A DNA stretch of 64,000 nucleotides from Betaproteobacteria bacterium (GTDB lineage Bacteria; Pseudomonadota; Gammaproteobacteria; Burkholderiales; Casimicrobiaceae), in NCBI GenBank assembly GCA_016704895.1, contig JADIZG010000005.1, positions 45,379 through 109,378 on the forward strand, written 5' to 3'. The notes beneath the pieces are model-generated. The model ran no database searches and was not told the DNA's origin. It worked only from the letters and a program-made list of their open reading frames with translations. Both the position numbers and the translations under genes were made by a program. Within the stretch, counting starts at the first letter, position 1; every line of letters begins with the position of its first letter. Shown in pieces: positions 9,087-16,929 of the stretch.

Positions 9087-11801
9087 ATGGCTTTTAAGCG
9101 CAGAAAGGTTGCGGCCGCACTCGCCTATGCGGTGAGCGTCGGTACGACGGCGACGCTGCTGACCTCGGTGCCGGCTTACGCGCAGGACATGCGTGTGAAC
9201 GTCACCGGCACGAGCATCAAGCGTGTCGAATCCGAGACCGGCTCTCCGGTCCAGGTGTTGACGCGTGAGGATATCGAGCGGACCGGTGCGACGTCGGTCC
9301 AGGACCTGCTCCAGTTCATCACCGCGGCGACGAGCTCCGGGAACTTCAACGCGTCGACCGTGATCGGCGCGACGACGTTCGGCCTGCAGACCGCCTCGCT
9401 GCGCGGCCTCGGCGGCGCGAGGACGCTGGTCCTGTTGAACGGCCGCCGGCTCGGCGGTTTCGCGGGCGACCAGTTGAACGGCCAGGCGGTGAACCTGACG
9501 TCGATCCCGTTCGCGGCGATCGAGCGCGTCGAGGTGCTGAAGGACAGCGCGTCCGCGATCTACGGCACGGACGCGATCGCCGGCGTGATCAACTTCATCC
9601 TGAAGAAGGACTACAAGGGCGCCGAGGTCAACCTGTCCTACGGCGCGCCGACGCGCTCGCCGCGCTCCGACGGCACGATCACCGACGTGTCCGCGACCGC
9701 GGGCTGGGGCGACCTGTCGAAGGACCGCTACAACATCTTCCTCAACGGCGCGTGGCACAAGGAGGAGGCGCTCTACCAGAAGGACCGCGACTTCTCGAAC
9801 ACCTCGCTCATCGAGGGCGTCGGCCTCTACGGCGTGTCGAGCAACACGTTCCCGGCGAACATCACGGCGCCGCCCGGGTATCCCTCCATCGGCACGATCA
9901 ACCCGACCTATCCGAACGGATGCCAGGGCTTCCCGGGATCGATTCCCGCGCCGGAATCGCTCTACGGTCCGAACAACCAGCGCTGCGTCTGGGATCCGGC
10001 GGCGGTCGCGCAGTCGTACCCGGAAGTCGAGACGATCTCGTTCTACGGCAAGGGCACGTTCCAGATCAACAAGGACTGGCAGGCGTTCGTGTCGGGCGCG
10101 TACTCGACCTCCGAGAACCACAACATCATCCAGCCGACGCCGATCTCGGACCTGTTCAACGACCCGATCATCCTGCAGCCGTCGAGCCCGTACTATCCGA
10201 CGGCCTTCCTGAACGAGTACGCGCCCGGCTACGCGGGCAACCCGCTCAACGTCCGCTACCGCGCGGTGCTGAACGGCAACCGCGACATCACCGACAAGAA
10301 CGAGGCGTGGCAGATCGTCGGCGGCGTCGAAGGCTCGTGGAAGAACTGGGACATCAACGTCGCCGGCTTCTACAACGAGACCGAGGTCAAGGAGACGCTC
10401 AACGGCGGCTTCCCGCAACTGTCGCTGCTGGTCCCGCTGCTGAACACCGGACTGGTCAATTTCTTCGGCGAGACGCCGGCCGACGTCGTGTCCCAGGTCA
10501 AGGCGACCAACTTCAACGGCCTGGCGTTCAAGGGCGGGACGAAGATGTACGGCTTCGACGCCAGGATGTCGGGCGACGTGTACACGCTGCCGGCGGGCCC
10601 GCTCGCGGTCGCGGTCGGCACCGAGTACCGCCGCGAGGAGATCACCAACAACCCGAGCGCCGCGCTGCAAACTGGCGACATCTCCGGGTACGGCGGCAGC
10701 TTCGAGGCCATCGACAAGAGCCGCAATGTCTGGGCGCTCTATGCCGAGGCGCTGATCCCGATCGTCAAGACCGTCGACCTGAACCTCGCCGTCCGGTTCG
10801 ACGACTACAGCGACATCGGCAACACGACCAACCCGAAGGCCACGATCCGCTGGCAGCCGAACAACCAGTTCCTCGGCCGCGCGTCCTACAGCACGGGCTT
10901 CCTCGCGCCGTCGCTGCAGCAGCTCTTCCTGGGGCAGCGCGAGGGCGTTACGGCGGCTGGAACGGACGACCCGCTCCGCTGCCCGACGACGAACGACACC
11001 CGCGACTGCAATACGCAGTTCAACCTGCTCTACGGCGGCAACCCGGACCTCAAACCCGAGGAGTCGACGTCGTGGACGCTGGGCTTCGTGTTCGAGCCGG
11101 TGCAGGGGGCATCGTTCGTCGTCGACTACTTCAACATCAAGGTGAAGGACCTGATCATCGCGGGGTTCGATACCGACGAGATCCTTAGTGACCCGGCCCT
11201 GAACTACCTGGTGCAGCGCGGCCCGGTGGATCCCAACTATCCGTCGCTGCCCGGCCCGATCACGCAGATCACGCAGACGAACATCAACCTGGGCGAGGTG
11301 AGGATCGAAGGCGTCGACCTCGAGATGCACCTGCGGTCGCAGCCGACCGCCGTCGGGCGCTTCAACTTCGACGTGTCGGGCACGTACTTCATCAAGTACG
11401 ACACGCAGCAGCCGGACGGCGCGTACGCGGGCGGCGTCTCGACCGTGTACGGCCAGGCGGTGACCGGCGTGATCCCGCGGTGGAAGCACTACGCGACGCT
11501 GTCGTGGCTGTACGGGCCGTGGAACGTCGGATTGTCGAACCTCTTCCAGACCGACTACATCGACGAGGCAACGGACAACGACGGGAACCAGCGCCGCGTC
11601 AGCTCGATGTCGCTGTGGGACCTTCAGGGGTCGTACACCGGGATCAAGAACGTGCGCCTCACGCTCGGCGTCAAGAACCTGTGGGACACCAACCCGCCGG
11701 TCACGAACCAGCAGTACACGTTCCAGAGCGGCTTCGATCCGTCGTACTACGACGCGCGCGCCCGCTTCATCTACGGCAGCGTGAACTGGAAGTTCATGTA
11801 A
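9087..11801 (+). CDS. TonB-dependent outer membrane receptor
   Basis: Outer membrane beta-barrel transporter of about 904 residues that imports a large substrate using TonB energy. The ATG at 9087 follows a ribosome site (TGGGGGA, 9073-9079) and gives a signal peptide ending in PAYAQ. An upstream in-frame start at 9027 is less likely. After the mature N-terminus (VNVTGTSIKRVE, a TonB-box-like segment) comes the plug domain (PVQVLTREDIERTGATSVQDLL; RGLGGARTLVLLNGRRLG; VEVLKDSASAIYGTDAIAGV). The barrel follows and ends in VNWKFM with a terminal aromatic. The class resembles large Xanthomonas-type receptors of unknown substrate. The ExbB-ExbD-TonB set encoded 1.4 kb downstream is its likely motor. 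Confidence 0.93.
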   Translation: MAFKRRKVAAALAYAVSVGTTATLLTSVPAYAQDMRVNVTGTSIKRVESETGSPVQVLTREDIERTGATSVQDLLQFITAATSSGNFNASTVIGATTFGLQTASLRGLGGARTLVLLNGRRLGGFAGDQLNGQAVNLTSIPFAAIERVEVLKDSASAIYGTDAIAGVINFILKKDYKGAEVNLSYGAPTRSPRSDGTITDVSATAGWGDLSKDRYNIFLNGAWHKEEALYQKDRDFSNTSLIEGVGLYGVSSNTFPANITAPPGYPSIGTINPTYPNGCQGFPGSIPAPESLYGPNNQRCVWDPAAVAQSYPEVETISFYGKGTFQINKDWQAFVSGAYSTSENHNIIQPTPISDLFNDPIILQPSSPYYPTAFLNEYAPGYAGNPLNVRYRAVLNGNRDITDKNEAWQIVGGVEGSWKNWDINVAGFYNETEVKETLNGGFPQLSLLVPLLNTGLVNFFGETPADVVSQVKATNFNGLAFKGGTKMYGFDARMSGDVYTLPAGPLAVAVGTEYRREEITNNPSAALQTGDISGYGGSFEAIDKSRNVWALYAEALIPIVKTVDLNLAVRFDDYSDIGNTTNPKATIRWQPNNQFLGRASYSTGFLAPSLQQLFLGQREGVTAAGTDDPLRCPTTNDTRDCNTQFNLLYGGNPDLKPEESTSWTLGFVFEPVQGASFVVDYFNIKVKDLIIAGFDTDEILSDPALNYLVQRGPVDPNYPSLPGPITQITQTNINLGEVRIEGVDLEMHLRSQPTAVGRFNFDVSGTYFIKYDTQQPDGAYAGGVSTVYGQAVTGVIPRWKHYATLSWLYGPWNVGLSNLFQTDYIDEATDNDGNQRRVSSMSLWDLQGSYTGIKNVRLTLGVKNLWDTNPPVTNQQYTFQSGFDPSYYDARARFIYGSVNWKFM

Positions 11802-11842
11802 TCGGCAGTACGCACGACCACGCCCGCGAGGGCGCGAAGCGA

Positions 11843-11872
11843 AGAGGGGCGGCGACGCCCCTCTTTTTTTTT
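11843..11872 (+). terminator. Rho-independent terminator after the TonB-dependent receptor
   Basis: A perfect 9-bp stem (AGAGGGGCG / CGCCCCTCT) with a GCGA loop runs directly into a run of nine T (11864-11872), 42 bases after the receptor stop. This is a textbook intrinsic terminator. Confidence 0.9.
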
Positions 11873-11900
11873 CAGCGTGGGCGCTCGGGGACAGGAGAGG

Positions 11901-11991
11901 GAGAAGGGAGAAGGGAGAAGGGAGAAGGGAGAAGGGAGAAGGGAGAAGGGAGAAGGGAGAAGGGAGAAGGGAGAAGGGAGAAGGGAGAAGG
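11901..11991. repeat. Thirteen tandem copies of a 7-bp unit (GAGAAGG)
   Basis: The heptamer GAGAAGG is repeated 13 times without a mismatch over 91 bp just after the receptor terminator. It is purine-only on the plus strand. The intergenic stretch 11802-12138 holds only the terminator, this array and the palindrome at 12052. An exact array like this is prone to copy-number change. Confidence 0.95.
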
Positions 11992-12051
11992 GGAGGCTGA
12001 CGGCCCGGGCCGGCAGGCTGCATGCGGCGACCGCGCGGGAGGGGGGGGCTC

Positions 12052-12077
12052 CCCTCTCCCCGCATGCGGGGAGAGGG
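12052..12077. repeat. Perfect 26-bp palindrome (CCCTCTCCCC-GCATGC-GGGGAGAGGG)
   Basis: Ten-base arms match perfectly around a self-complementary GCATGC centre, flanked by G-rich and C-rich runs. It lies between the convergent receptor and 12139-12627 genes. The form resembles widespread intergenic palindromic (REP-like) elements of GC-rich proteobacteria. No second copy is seen in this window. Confidence 0.85.
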
Positions 12078-12138
12078 AGGGGGCGAGGGGCCCGTCGCCC
12101 GGACTATCGGCCGTCGTCGGTCGACGGACCTCCGTCGT

Positions 12139-12627
12139 TCACTTGATCAACGGCAGCGCGCTGGCGACCTCGTAGCGGTAGCCCGACTGCAGCTTCGACT
12201 CGAGCTGCAGGTAGCGCACGGCCTTGCGTCCCGGCAGCGCCTTGACCGCGCCCGAGTAGAGCGACTTGCGCGCGCGCGCCTCGGCGTCCTCGATCTCGGT
12301 GAGCTCCTTCGCGAGGCTCTTCGCGTACGCGTCGCTGATCGGCTTGCCGGTCATCACGACGTCCTCGACCGCGCGCGAGTAGCGCCGGTTGTTCGCCTCG
12401 AGCTTGCGCTGGTGGGCGTCGTAGACCGGCCAGAATTTCTTCGCCTCGGCGTCGGTGAGCGCGAGCGTGGAGGCGACGAGCGCCTTCTTCCCGTCGGGCG
12501 TCTTCGCCTGCGCGAGCAGCGCGCCGACGTTGGTGCCGTCGGCGGGGGCGGCGCCCTGCGCCCGGGCGGCGGGCGCCGCGGCGATCGCGAGCGCGAAGGC
12601 GGTGGCGGCGACGAGTGTCGTTCTCAT
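12139..12627 (-). CDS. Exported hypothetical protein, helical, Spy/CpxP-like in size and composition
   Basis: A 162-residue protein with a clear Sec signal peptide (MRTTLVAATAFALAIAAAP, cleavage after ARAQ). The mature part is charged and predicted helical, with the pattern LTDAEAKKFWPVYDAHQRKL and later AYAKSLAKELTEIEDAEAR. This resembles small periplasmic helical proteins that count LTxxQ-like repeats, but the diagnostic LTxxQ is not present. It is a stand-alone gene divergent from exbB. The role is unknown. Confidence 0.8.
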   Translation of the reverse strand: MRTTLVAATAFALAIAAAPAARAQGAAPADGTNVGALLAQAKTPDGKKALVASTLALTDAEAKKFWPVYDAHQRKLEANNRRYSRAVEDVVMTGKPISDAYAKSLAKELTEIEDAEARARKSLYSGAVKALPGRKAVRYLQLESKLQSGYRYEVASALPLIK

Positions 12628-13195
12628 GTCGATTTCCTCGAAGGATTGGGCGGGGACGTGCGGCGGCCGGATGCCGGCGCCGCCGGCGAGGGCGTCTTTT
12701 AGCATTTTCCGCGGGGCGAGTCGCGCCGCGTGTGGTCGCCCTCGCCGCGGGCGCCTCCCCTGGAACCGCCATTGCCGGGCTGTGCGGCGGCTGGAACGCC
12801 GGTTCCAGACGCGCTCTGGACATTTCGGCGCGGCCAGTGCATCATTGCGCGCTTTTTGCACGTCCCGGGCCCCGCGAAGTTGCGGGGCCACTGCTTTAAG
12901 GGCGGAGCCCGCGCTGCACTGCAGCGTGACCGTCCGTGGGCAGAATTCCCGCAGGGCGATCAGCGGCCGGCGGGCGGCGTCCGGCCTCGGCACCCGACGG
13001 GGCCGGAGGTCGGCGCAAGGGACGGTAGTAGCTAACGAGGCAGACGACATACGACGATTCGCCCTTCCCGAGACGCGCCAGCCCTCGCCAGCCCGACCGG
13101 CGGCAGGAGCGGCGACCGCCAGGCGCCACCCTCGCCAGCGTCCTCGACGTCCCGGGTTCCATCGATCCGATCGGATAACCAAGTCTGGAGACACC
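12628..13195. other. 568-bp divergent intergenic region with one strong hairpin
   Basis: The region lies between the exported hypothetical gene and exbB, so it must carry both promoters. No clear -35/-10 pair was found. The only structure noted is a perfect 8-bp stem at 12868-12889 (GGCCCCGC, six-base loop, GCGGGGCC) followed by CACTGCTTTAAG, without a T tract. A Fur-like AT-rich operator was looked for and not seen. Confidence 0.4.
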
Positions 13196-14062
13196 ATGCA
13201 GAAGATGATCCGTTGGGCCGCGCTGGCCGTGGTCCTGCTCGCGGGCGCGGCCGCGGTCCTGCCCGTCGCGCAAGCGCAGGGCCAGAGCGCCGCGCCGGCG
13301 CCTGCAGCCGACGCCGCCGCGACGGCCGCAACCGCTGCGGCCCCCGCGCCGGCCGCGGCCCCGAAAGCCGCCGCCGCCCGCGCGACCGAAGTGGTCGACA
13401 ATCCCTACGGCATCGAGGCGCTTTGGCGCGGCAGCGACATGGTCGCGAAGGCGACGCTGGTCATCCTGATCATCATGTCGATGGGCACCTGGTACATCAT
13501 CATCACGAAGCTCTACGAGCAGTCGAAGATCGGGCAGGCGGCGCGCAAGGCCGACAAGGAGTTCTGGAACGCGCCGAGCGTGAAGGAAGGCGCGAGCCGC
13601 CTGAAGTCCGGCAGCCCGTTCCGCTTCATCGCCGAATCCGGCCTCGAGGCGTCCGACAAGCACACCGGCCTCATGGAAAGCGTGAACATGAACGACTGGA
13701 TCACGATGTCGATCCAGCGCGCGATCGAGAACGTGCAGAGCCGGATGCAGGACGGCCTGGCGTTCCTCGCCACCGTCGGCTCGACTGCCCCGTTCGTCGG
13801 TCTGTTCGGCACGGTGTGGGGCATCTACCACGCGCTGACCGCGATCGGCATCGCGGGCCAGGCGTCGATCGACAAGGTCGCGGGTCCCGTGGGCGAGGCG
13901 CTGATCATGACGGCGATCGGCCTCGCCGTCGCGGTCCCCGCGGTGCTCGGCTACAACTGGCTCATCCGCCGCAACAAGTCCGCGATGGAGCGCGTCCGCG
14001 CGTTCGGCGCGGACCTGCACGCCGTGCTGCTCGCCGCCCCCAATCGCGCCTCCAGGGGCTGA
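13196..14062 (+). CDS. exbB: ExbB/TolQ-type proton channel protein with an N-terminal signal peptide
   Basis: Inner-membrane proton-channel subunit of the TonB motor, 288 residues. The ATG at 13196 has a ribosome site (CTGGAG, 13185-13190). It carries a signal peptide (about 1-28, ending AQAQ) and an Ala/Pro-rich linker before the first membrane segment (TLVILIIMSMGTWYIIITKLY). The two conserved C-terminal TM helices follow (FLATVGSTAPFVGLFGTVWG, about 195-215, and ALIMTAIGLAVAVPAVLGYNW). The long N-terminus is the form of ExbB found in many betaproteobacteria and xanthomonads. It is first in the exbB-exbD-exbD-tonB operon, four bases before exbD. Confidence 0.93.
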   Translation: MQKMIRWAALAVVLLAGAAAVLPVAQAQGQSAAPAPAADAAATAATAAAPAPAAAPKAAAARATEVVDNPYGIEALWRGSDMVAKATLVILIIMSMGTWYIIITKLYEQSKIGQAARKADKEFWNAPSVKEGASRLKSGSPFRFIAESGLEASDKHTGLMESVNMNDWITMSIQRAIENVQSRMQDGLAFLATVGSTAPFVGLFGTVWGIYHALTAIGIAGQASIDKVAGPVGEALIMTAIGLAVAVPAVLGYNWLIRRNKSAMERVRAFGADLHAVLLAAPNRASRG

Positions 14063-14066
14063 CGCC

Positions 14067-14498
14067 ATGGCGATGAACGTCGGCACGGCCGACGGGGACG
14101 AGGACGAGGTCGTCTCGGCGATCAACACGACGCCGCTGGTCGACGTGATGCTGGTGCTCCTGATCATCTTCCTGATCACGATTCCCGTCGTCACGACCTC
14201 CGTCCCCGTCACGCTGCCGAAGGAAAAGGTCGAGGTCCGCGAGACCAAGCCCGAGAACATCACGCTGTCGGTGGACGCGGGCGGCCGGATCTACTGGAAC
14301 GACCTGCGCATCGCCAACACCGCGGCGCTGATCGAGCGCCTGAAGAAGGTCGCGGTGCTGAACCCGCAGCCCGAGGTGCAGATCCGGGGCGACGGCGGCG
14401 CGGCCTACGACGCGGTCGGGCGCATCATCTACGCGTGCCAGCGCGCCGGCATCGCGAAGGTCGGCTTCATCACCGAACCGCCGGTGCGCGGCGGCTAG
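14067..14498 (+). CDS. exbD: ExbD/TolR biopolymer transport protein, copy 1
   Basis: A 143-residue ExbD: short cytoplasmic N-terminus, one TM helix carrying the proton-carrying Asp (INTTPLVDVMLVLLIIFLI, Asp near residue 26), then a periplasmic domain that contacts TonB. It forms the stator with ExbB. It starts four bases after exbB and is followed by a second, clearly diverged exbD, so the motor may be a hetero-ExbD complex. Confidence 0.93.
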   Translation: MAMNVGTADGDEDEVVSAINTTPLVDVMLVLLIIFLITIPVVTTSVPVTLPKEKVEVRETKPENITLSVDAGGRIYWNDLRIANTAALIERLKKVAVLNPQPEVQIRGDGGAAYDAVGRIIYACQRAGIAKVGFITEPPVRGG

Positions 14499-14526
14499 CG
14501 CCGCACGCATCCTCGAGGAGAAGCCC

Positions 14527-14955
14527 ATGGGAATGAACGTCGGATCCGGCGGTTCGGCCGAGCCGGACGTCATGATCGACATCAACACCACGCCTCTGAT
14601 CGACGTGATGCTGGTGCTGCTGGTCATGCTGATCATCACGCTTCCGATCCAGCTGCACTCGGTCAACCTCAACATGCCCGTCGGCAACCCGCCGCCGCCG
14701 TTGGTGAAGCCCGAGGTGCTGAAGATCGACGTCGACAACGCCGGGCGGATCTGGTGGAACGGCGAGGTGCTGCCGGACCGCGCGACGCTCGACGAGAGGC
14801 TCGCCGGCGCCGCGGCGCAAACCGTGCAGCCCGAGTTGCACCTGCGCCCCGACAAGGCGGCGAAGTACGAGGTCGTCGCGGCGGTGCTCGCCTCAGCGCA
14901 GCGGCTCGGGCTCACCAGGATCGGCATCATCGGCAGCGAGCAGTTCATCGAGTAG
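14527..14955 (+). CDS. exbD: ExbD/TolR biopolymer transport protein, copy 2
   Basis: Second ExbD of 142 residues with the same layout and conserved Asp (INTTPLIDVMLVLLVMLI). It shares the N-terminal and TM pattern with copy 1 but has a different periplasmic half (WWNGEVLPDRATLDERL against YWNDLRIANTAALIERL). The divergence fits an old duplication. Paired exbD genes (exbD1/exbD2) are known in xanthomonads, where the second copy can be dispensable for iron uptake but needed for other functions. Confidence 0.92.
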   Translation: MGMNVGSGGSAEPDVMIDINTTPLIDVMLVLLVMLIITLPIQLHSVNLNMPVGNPPPPLVKPEVLKIDVDNAGRIWWNGEVLPDRATLDERLAGAAAQTVQPELHLRPDKAAKYEVVAAVLASAQRLGLTRIGIIGSEQFIE

Positions 14956-15052
14956 TCCGCCGACCGCGGACGCTTGCACGCGGGACAGGTGACGCACCGG
15001 GCGGTCCGCCATCCGCGGATGCCCGGCCCCGCGACCGAGGAGTCATCGACAC

Positions 15053-15712
15053 ATGGATTACGCACGACGCCAGAGAGACCCGACGCGGCACCTGCTCGGG
15101 ATCGGGTTCGTCGTCCTGCTGCACGCGCTCGTGATCTACGCGCTCGTCACCGGGCTCGCCCGCAAGGCCGTCGAGGTGATCAAGAAGCCGATCACCGCCA
15201 CGATCATCGAGGAGATCAAGGCGCCCCCGCCGCCGCCGCCGCCGCCGCCGCCGAAGAAGATCATCGAGCAGCCGAAGGTCGAGGTGCCGGTCCAGACGTA
15301 CGTGCCGCCGCCGGACATCCCGCCGCCCGCGCAGACGGTCACGGCGCCGACGATCAGCGCGGTGACGGCCGAGCCGCCGAAGCAGGAATACGTGATCGCG
15401 CCGCCGCCGCCGCCGGTCGTCGCGCCACCCGCGCCGCCCAAGCCGGCGATCCGGCGCGGCATCCAGCGCATCTCGGGCGAGGATCCGAGCTATCCGCGCG
15501 AGGCGATTCGCGCCGGCGTGGCGAAGGGCCGCGTGCTGGTTCGGCTGCTGATCGACGAGAAGGGCAACGTGACCGAGGTGAACATCGTGTCGTCCGATCC
15601 GCCGCGCGTGTTCGATCGTGTCGTCAGGAACGCGCTGGAGGAATGGAAGTTCAGGCCGGAGGGCGAGAAGTACACCGGCGAGATCGAGATCAACTTCCAG
15701 TTGAAGGACTAG
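15053..15712 (+). CDS. tonB: TonB energy transducer
   Basis: A 219-residue TonB with a single N-terminal TM anchor (GIGFVVLLHALVIYALVTG). The periplasm-spanning Pro-rich linker includes a run of ten Pro at about 57-66, then blocks such as PPPDIPPPAQ. The C-terminal receptor-contact domain is at about 140-219 (YPREAIRAGVAKGRVLVRLLID; VVRNALEEWKFRP). The ATG has a GAGGAG site upstream. Its stop lies 23 bases inside the convergent anti-sigma-like reading frame. Confidence 0.93.
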   Translation: MDYARRQRDPTRHLLGIGFVVLLHALVIYALVTGLARKAVEVIKKPITATIIEEIKAPPPPPPPPPPKKIIEQPKVEVPVQTYVPPPDIPPPAQTVTAPTISAVTAEPPKQEYVIAPPPPPVVAPPAPPKPAIRRGIQRISGEDPSYPREAIRAGVAKGRVLVRLLIDEKGNVTEVNIVSSDPPRVFDRVVRNALEEWKFRPEGEKYTGEIEINFQLKD

Positions 15713-16289
15713 CGATCCGGCGAGGGCGGGTTGCCCCGCCCGCACGACGACCCTGTGGGTCGGCCTTCAGGCCGACGGGGTTCGCTGCATCGAGGCAGAA
15801 GGCGTCGGGCTGAAGCCCGACCCACACATCGCGCGCGACACCCTGTGGGTCGGCCTTCAGGCCGACGGGTTCGCTGCATCGGCGCTGGAGGCGTCGGGCT
15901 GAAGCCCGACCCACGCGGCGGGGCCGCCCGGCGCCTGGGGCCGCCCCGCCGAACGTCGCGGCGCCGACCGCGAGGATCACCGCGGCGACGTGCGTCAGCG
16001 AGATCGGTTGCGAGGCGAGGATCCGGAACATCTCGCGCGCGAGGTCGGTCGCGAGGCCCGGCAACGAAGCCGCGATCGCGGTGCCCGCCACCCCCCACAG
16101 CGCCCATTCGACCGGCTTGCGCCAGCGCGGCGCCGCGAGCGGCGCGGGCAGCGCCGCCATCACGCGGGCGGTGAAGCCGGCGTCGTCGACGTGCGCGGCG
16201 CGGTGCTCGGCGGCGTCGTCGGCCAGCGCGCGCTCGAGCCAGGCGTCGAAAGCAGGGTCGGACTCGATTTTTTCGACAGGTGCGGTCAT
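15690..16289 (-). CDS. Probable anti-sigma-type membrane protein with a repeat-derived C-terminal tail
   Basis: A 199-residue reading frame 36 bases downstream of an ECF sigma factor gene. The first 120 residues look genuine: an acidic cytoplasmic N-terminus (about 1-50) and two hydrophobic segments (WALWGVAGTAIAASLPGLA, about 62-80, and VAAVILAVGAATFGGAA, about 101-118). Size and position suit a small anti-sigma factor, though no zinc-binding motif (HxxxCxxC) is present. From about residue 125 the frame runs through the two-copy repeat at 15750-15914 and encodes PVGLKADPQ twice, ending inside tonB on the other strand. The original stop was probably overwritten by the repeat. Confidence 0.6.
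   Translation of the reverse strand: MTAPVEKIESDPAFDAWLERALADDAAEHRAAHVDDAGFTARVMAALPAPLAAPRWRKPVEWALWGVAGTAIAASLPGLATDLAREMFRILASQPISLTHVAAVILAVGAATFGGAAPGAGRPRRVGRASARRLQRRCSEPVGLKADPQGVARDVWVGLQPDAFCLDAANPVGLKADPQGRRAGGATRPRRIASPSTGS
15750..15914. repeat. Two tandem copies (period 90 bp) of an inverted-repeat element
   Basis: Units at about 15750-15826 and 15840-15914 share the ends ACCCTGTGGGTCGGCC and GGCTGAAGCCCGACCCAC, with a common TTCGCTGCATCG inside. Each unit contains an internal palindrome (GTCGGCCTTCAGGCCGAC), and its two ends are inverted relative to each other. Related copies lie at 28612-28674 and 53713-53734. The elements follow gene 3' ends and are translated as GLKADP on the minus strand. 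Confidence 0.85.
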
Positions 16290-16325
16290 GGCGAGAACGG
16301 GAACGAAAGTCGGGCCTGATCCTGC

Positions 16326-16890
16326 TCAGTCCGCCCAGGAGGCGAGCGCCACCTTGAGCTTCTGCTTGGCACGGTGAACGTGCGTCTTGACGGTGCCCAC
16401 CGGGCATCCGAGCACGAACGCGGCCTCCTCGTGCGACAGGTCGTTATGGTAGCACTGCACGATCGCGGCGCGCTCCGCCTCGGAGAGCACGGCCATCGCG
16501 CGCTCCATGTCGATCCTGAGCGCGGCGCCTCGTGCGTGGTCCGGCGCGCCGCCGCCCTCGGGGATGGCGCCGTCGTCGCCGTCCCTCGGCGACGTCCGCG
16601 TCCGCGTCGCCCAGCAGCGTCTCCTTGCGCTTGCGCGCGTCGGCCAGCCAGCAGTTGGTCGCGATCCGGTAGAGCCAGGTCGAGAACCGGGCTTCCTGGC
16701 GGAACGACTTGAGGTTGCGCCAGGCCAGCACGAAGGTCTCCTGCGCGAGGTCGTCGGCGAGCGCGTGATTGCCCGCGGTGAGCCTGCGCAGGCACGCGCG
16801 CACCGCCGACTGGTGGCGGCGGACCAGCTCGGCGTACGCGTGCCGGTCGTCACCGACGACGGCGCGCGCGATGAGTTCGGCATCGGTCAC
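16326..16890 (-). CDS. ECF-family RNA polymerase sigma factor, frameshifted
   Basis: Extracytoplasmic-function sigma factor of about 188 residues. Region 2 is visible in the first frame (ADDLAQETFVLAWRNLKSFR, then FSTWLYRIATNCWLADARK). Region 4, with its helix-turn-helix, is in the second frame (LSHEEAAFVLGCPVGTVKTHVHRAKQKL). The frames join after DADADVAEG near 16580-16592 in a CG-rich stretch, so one base is missing or extra. The start is GTG at 16890. The anti-sigma-like gene follows 36 bases after the stop, the usual sigma/anti-sigma order. Target genes are unknown. The adjacent TonB operon is on the other strand. Confidence 0.8.
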
Positions 16891-16929
16891 CTGCGCGAGA
16901 GCACGAGTGAGCGTTCCGGCGCAGTGACG

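Noticed and set aside
11901..11991. CRISPR-like array
   Set aside because: Units are 7 bp with no spacers. It is a simple tandem repeat.
15220..15260. Poly-proline run in TonB as a sequence artefact
   Set aside because: Codons alternate normally (CCG/CCC), and Pro-rich linkers are a standard TonB feature.
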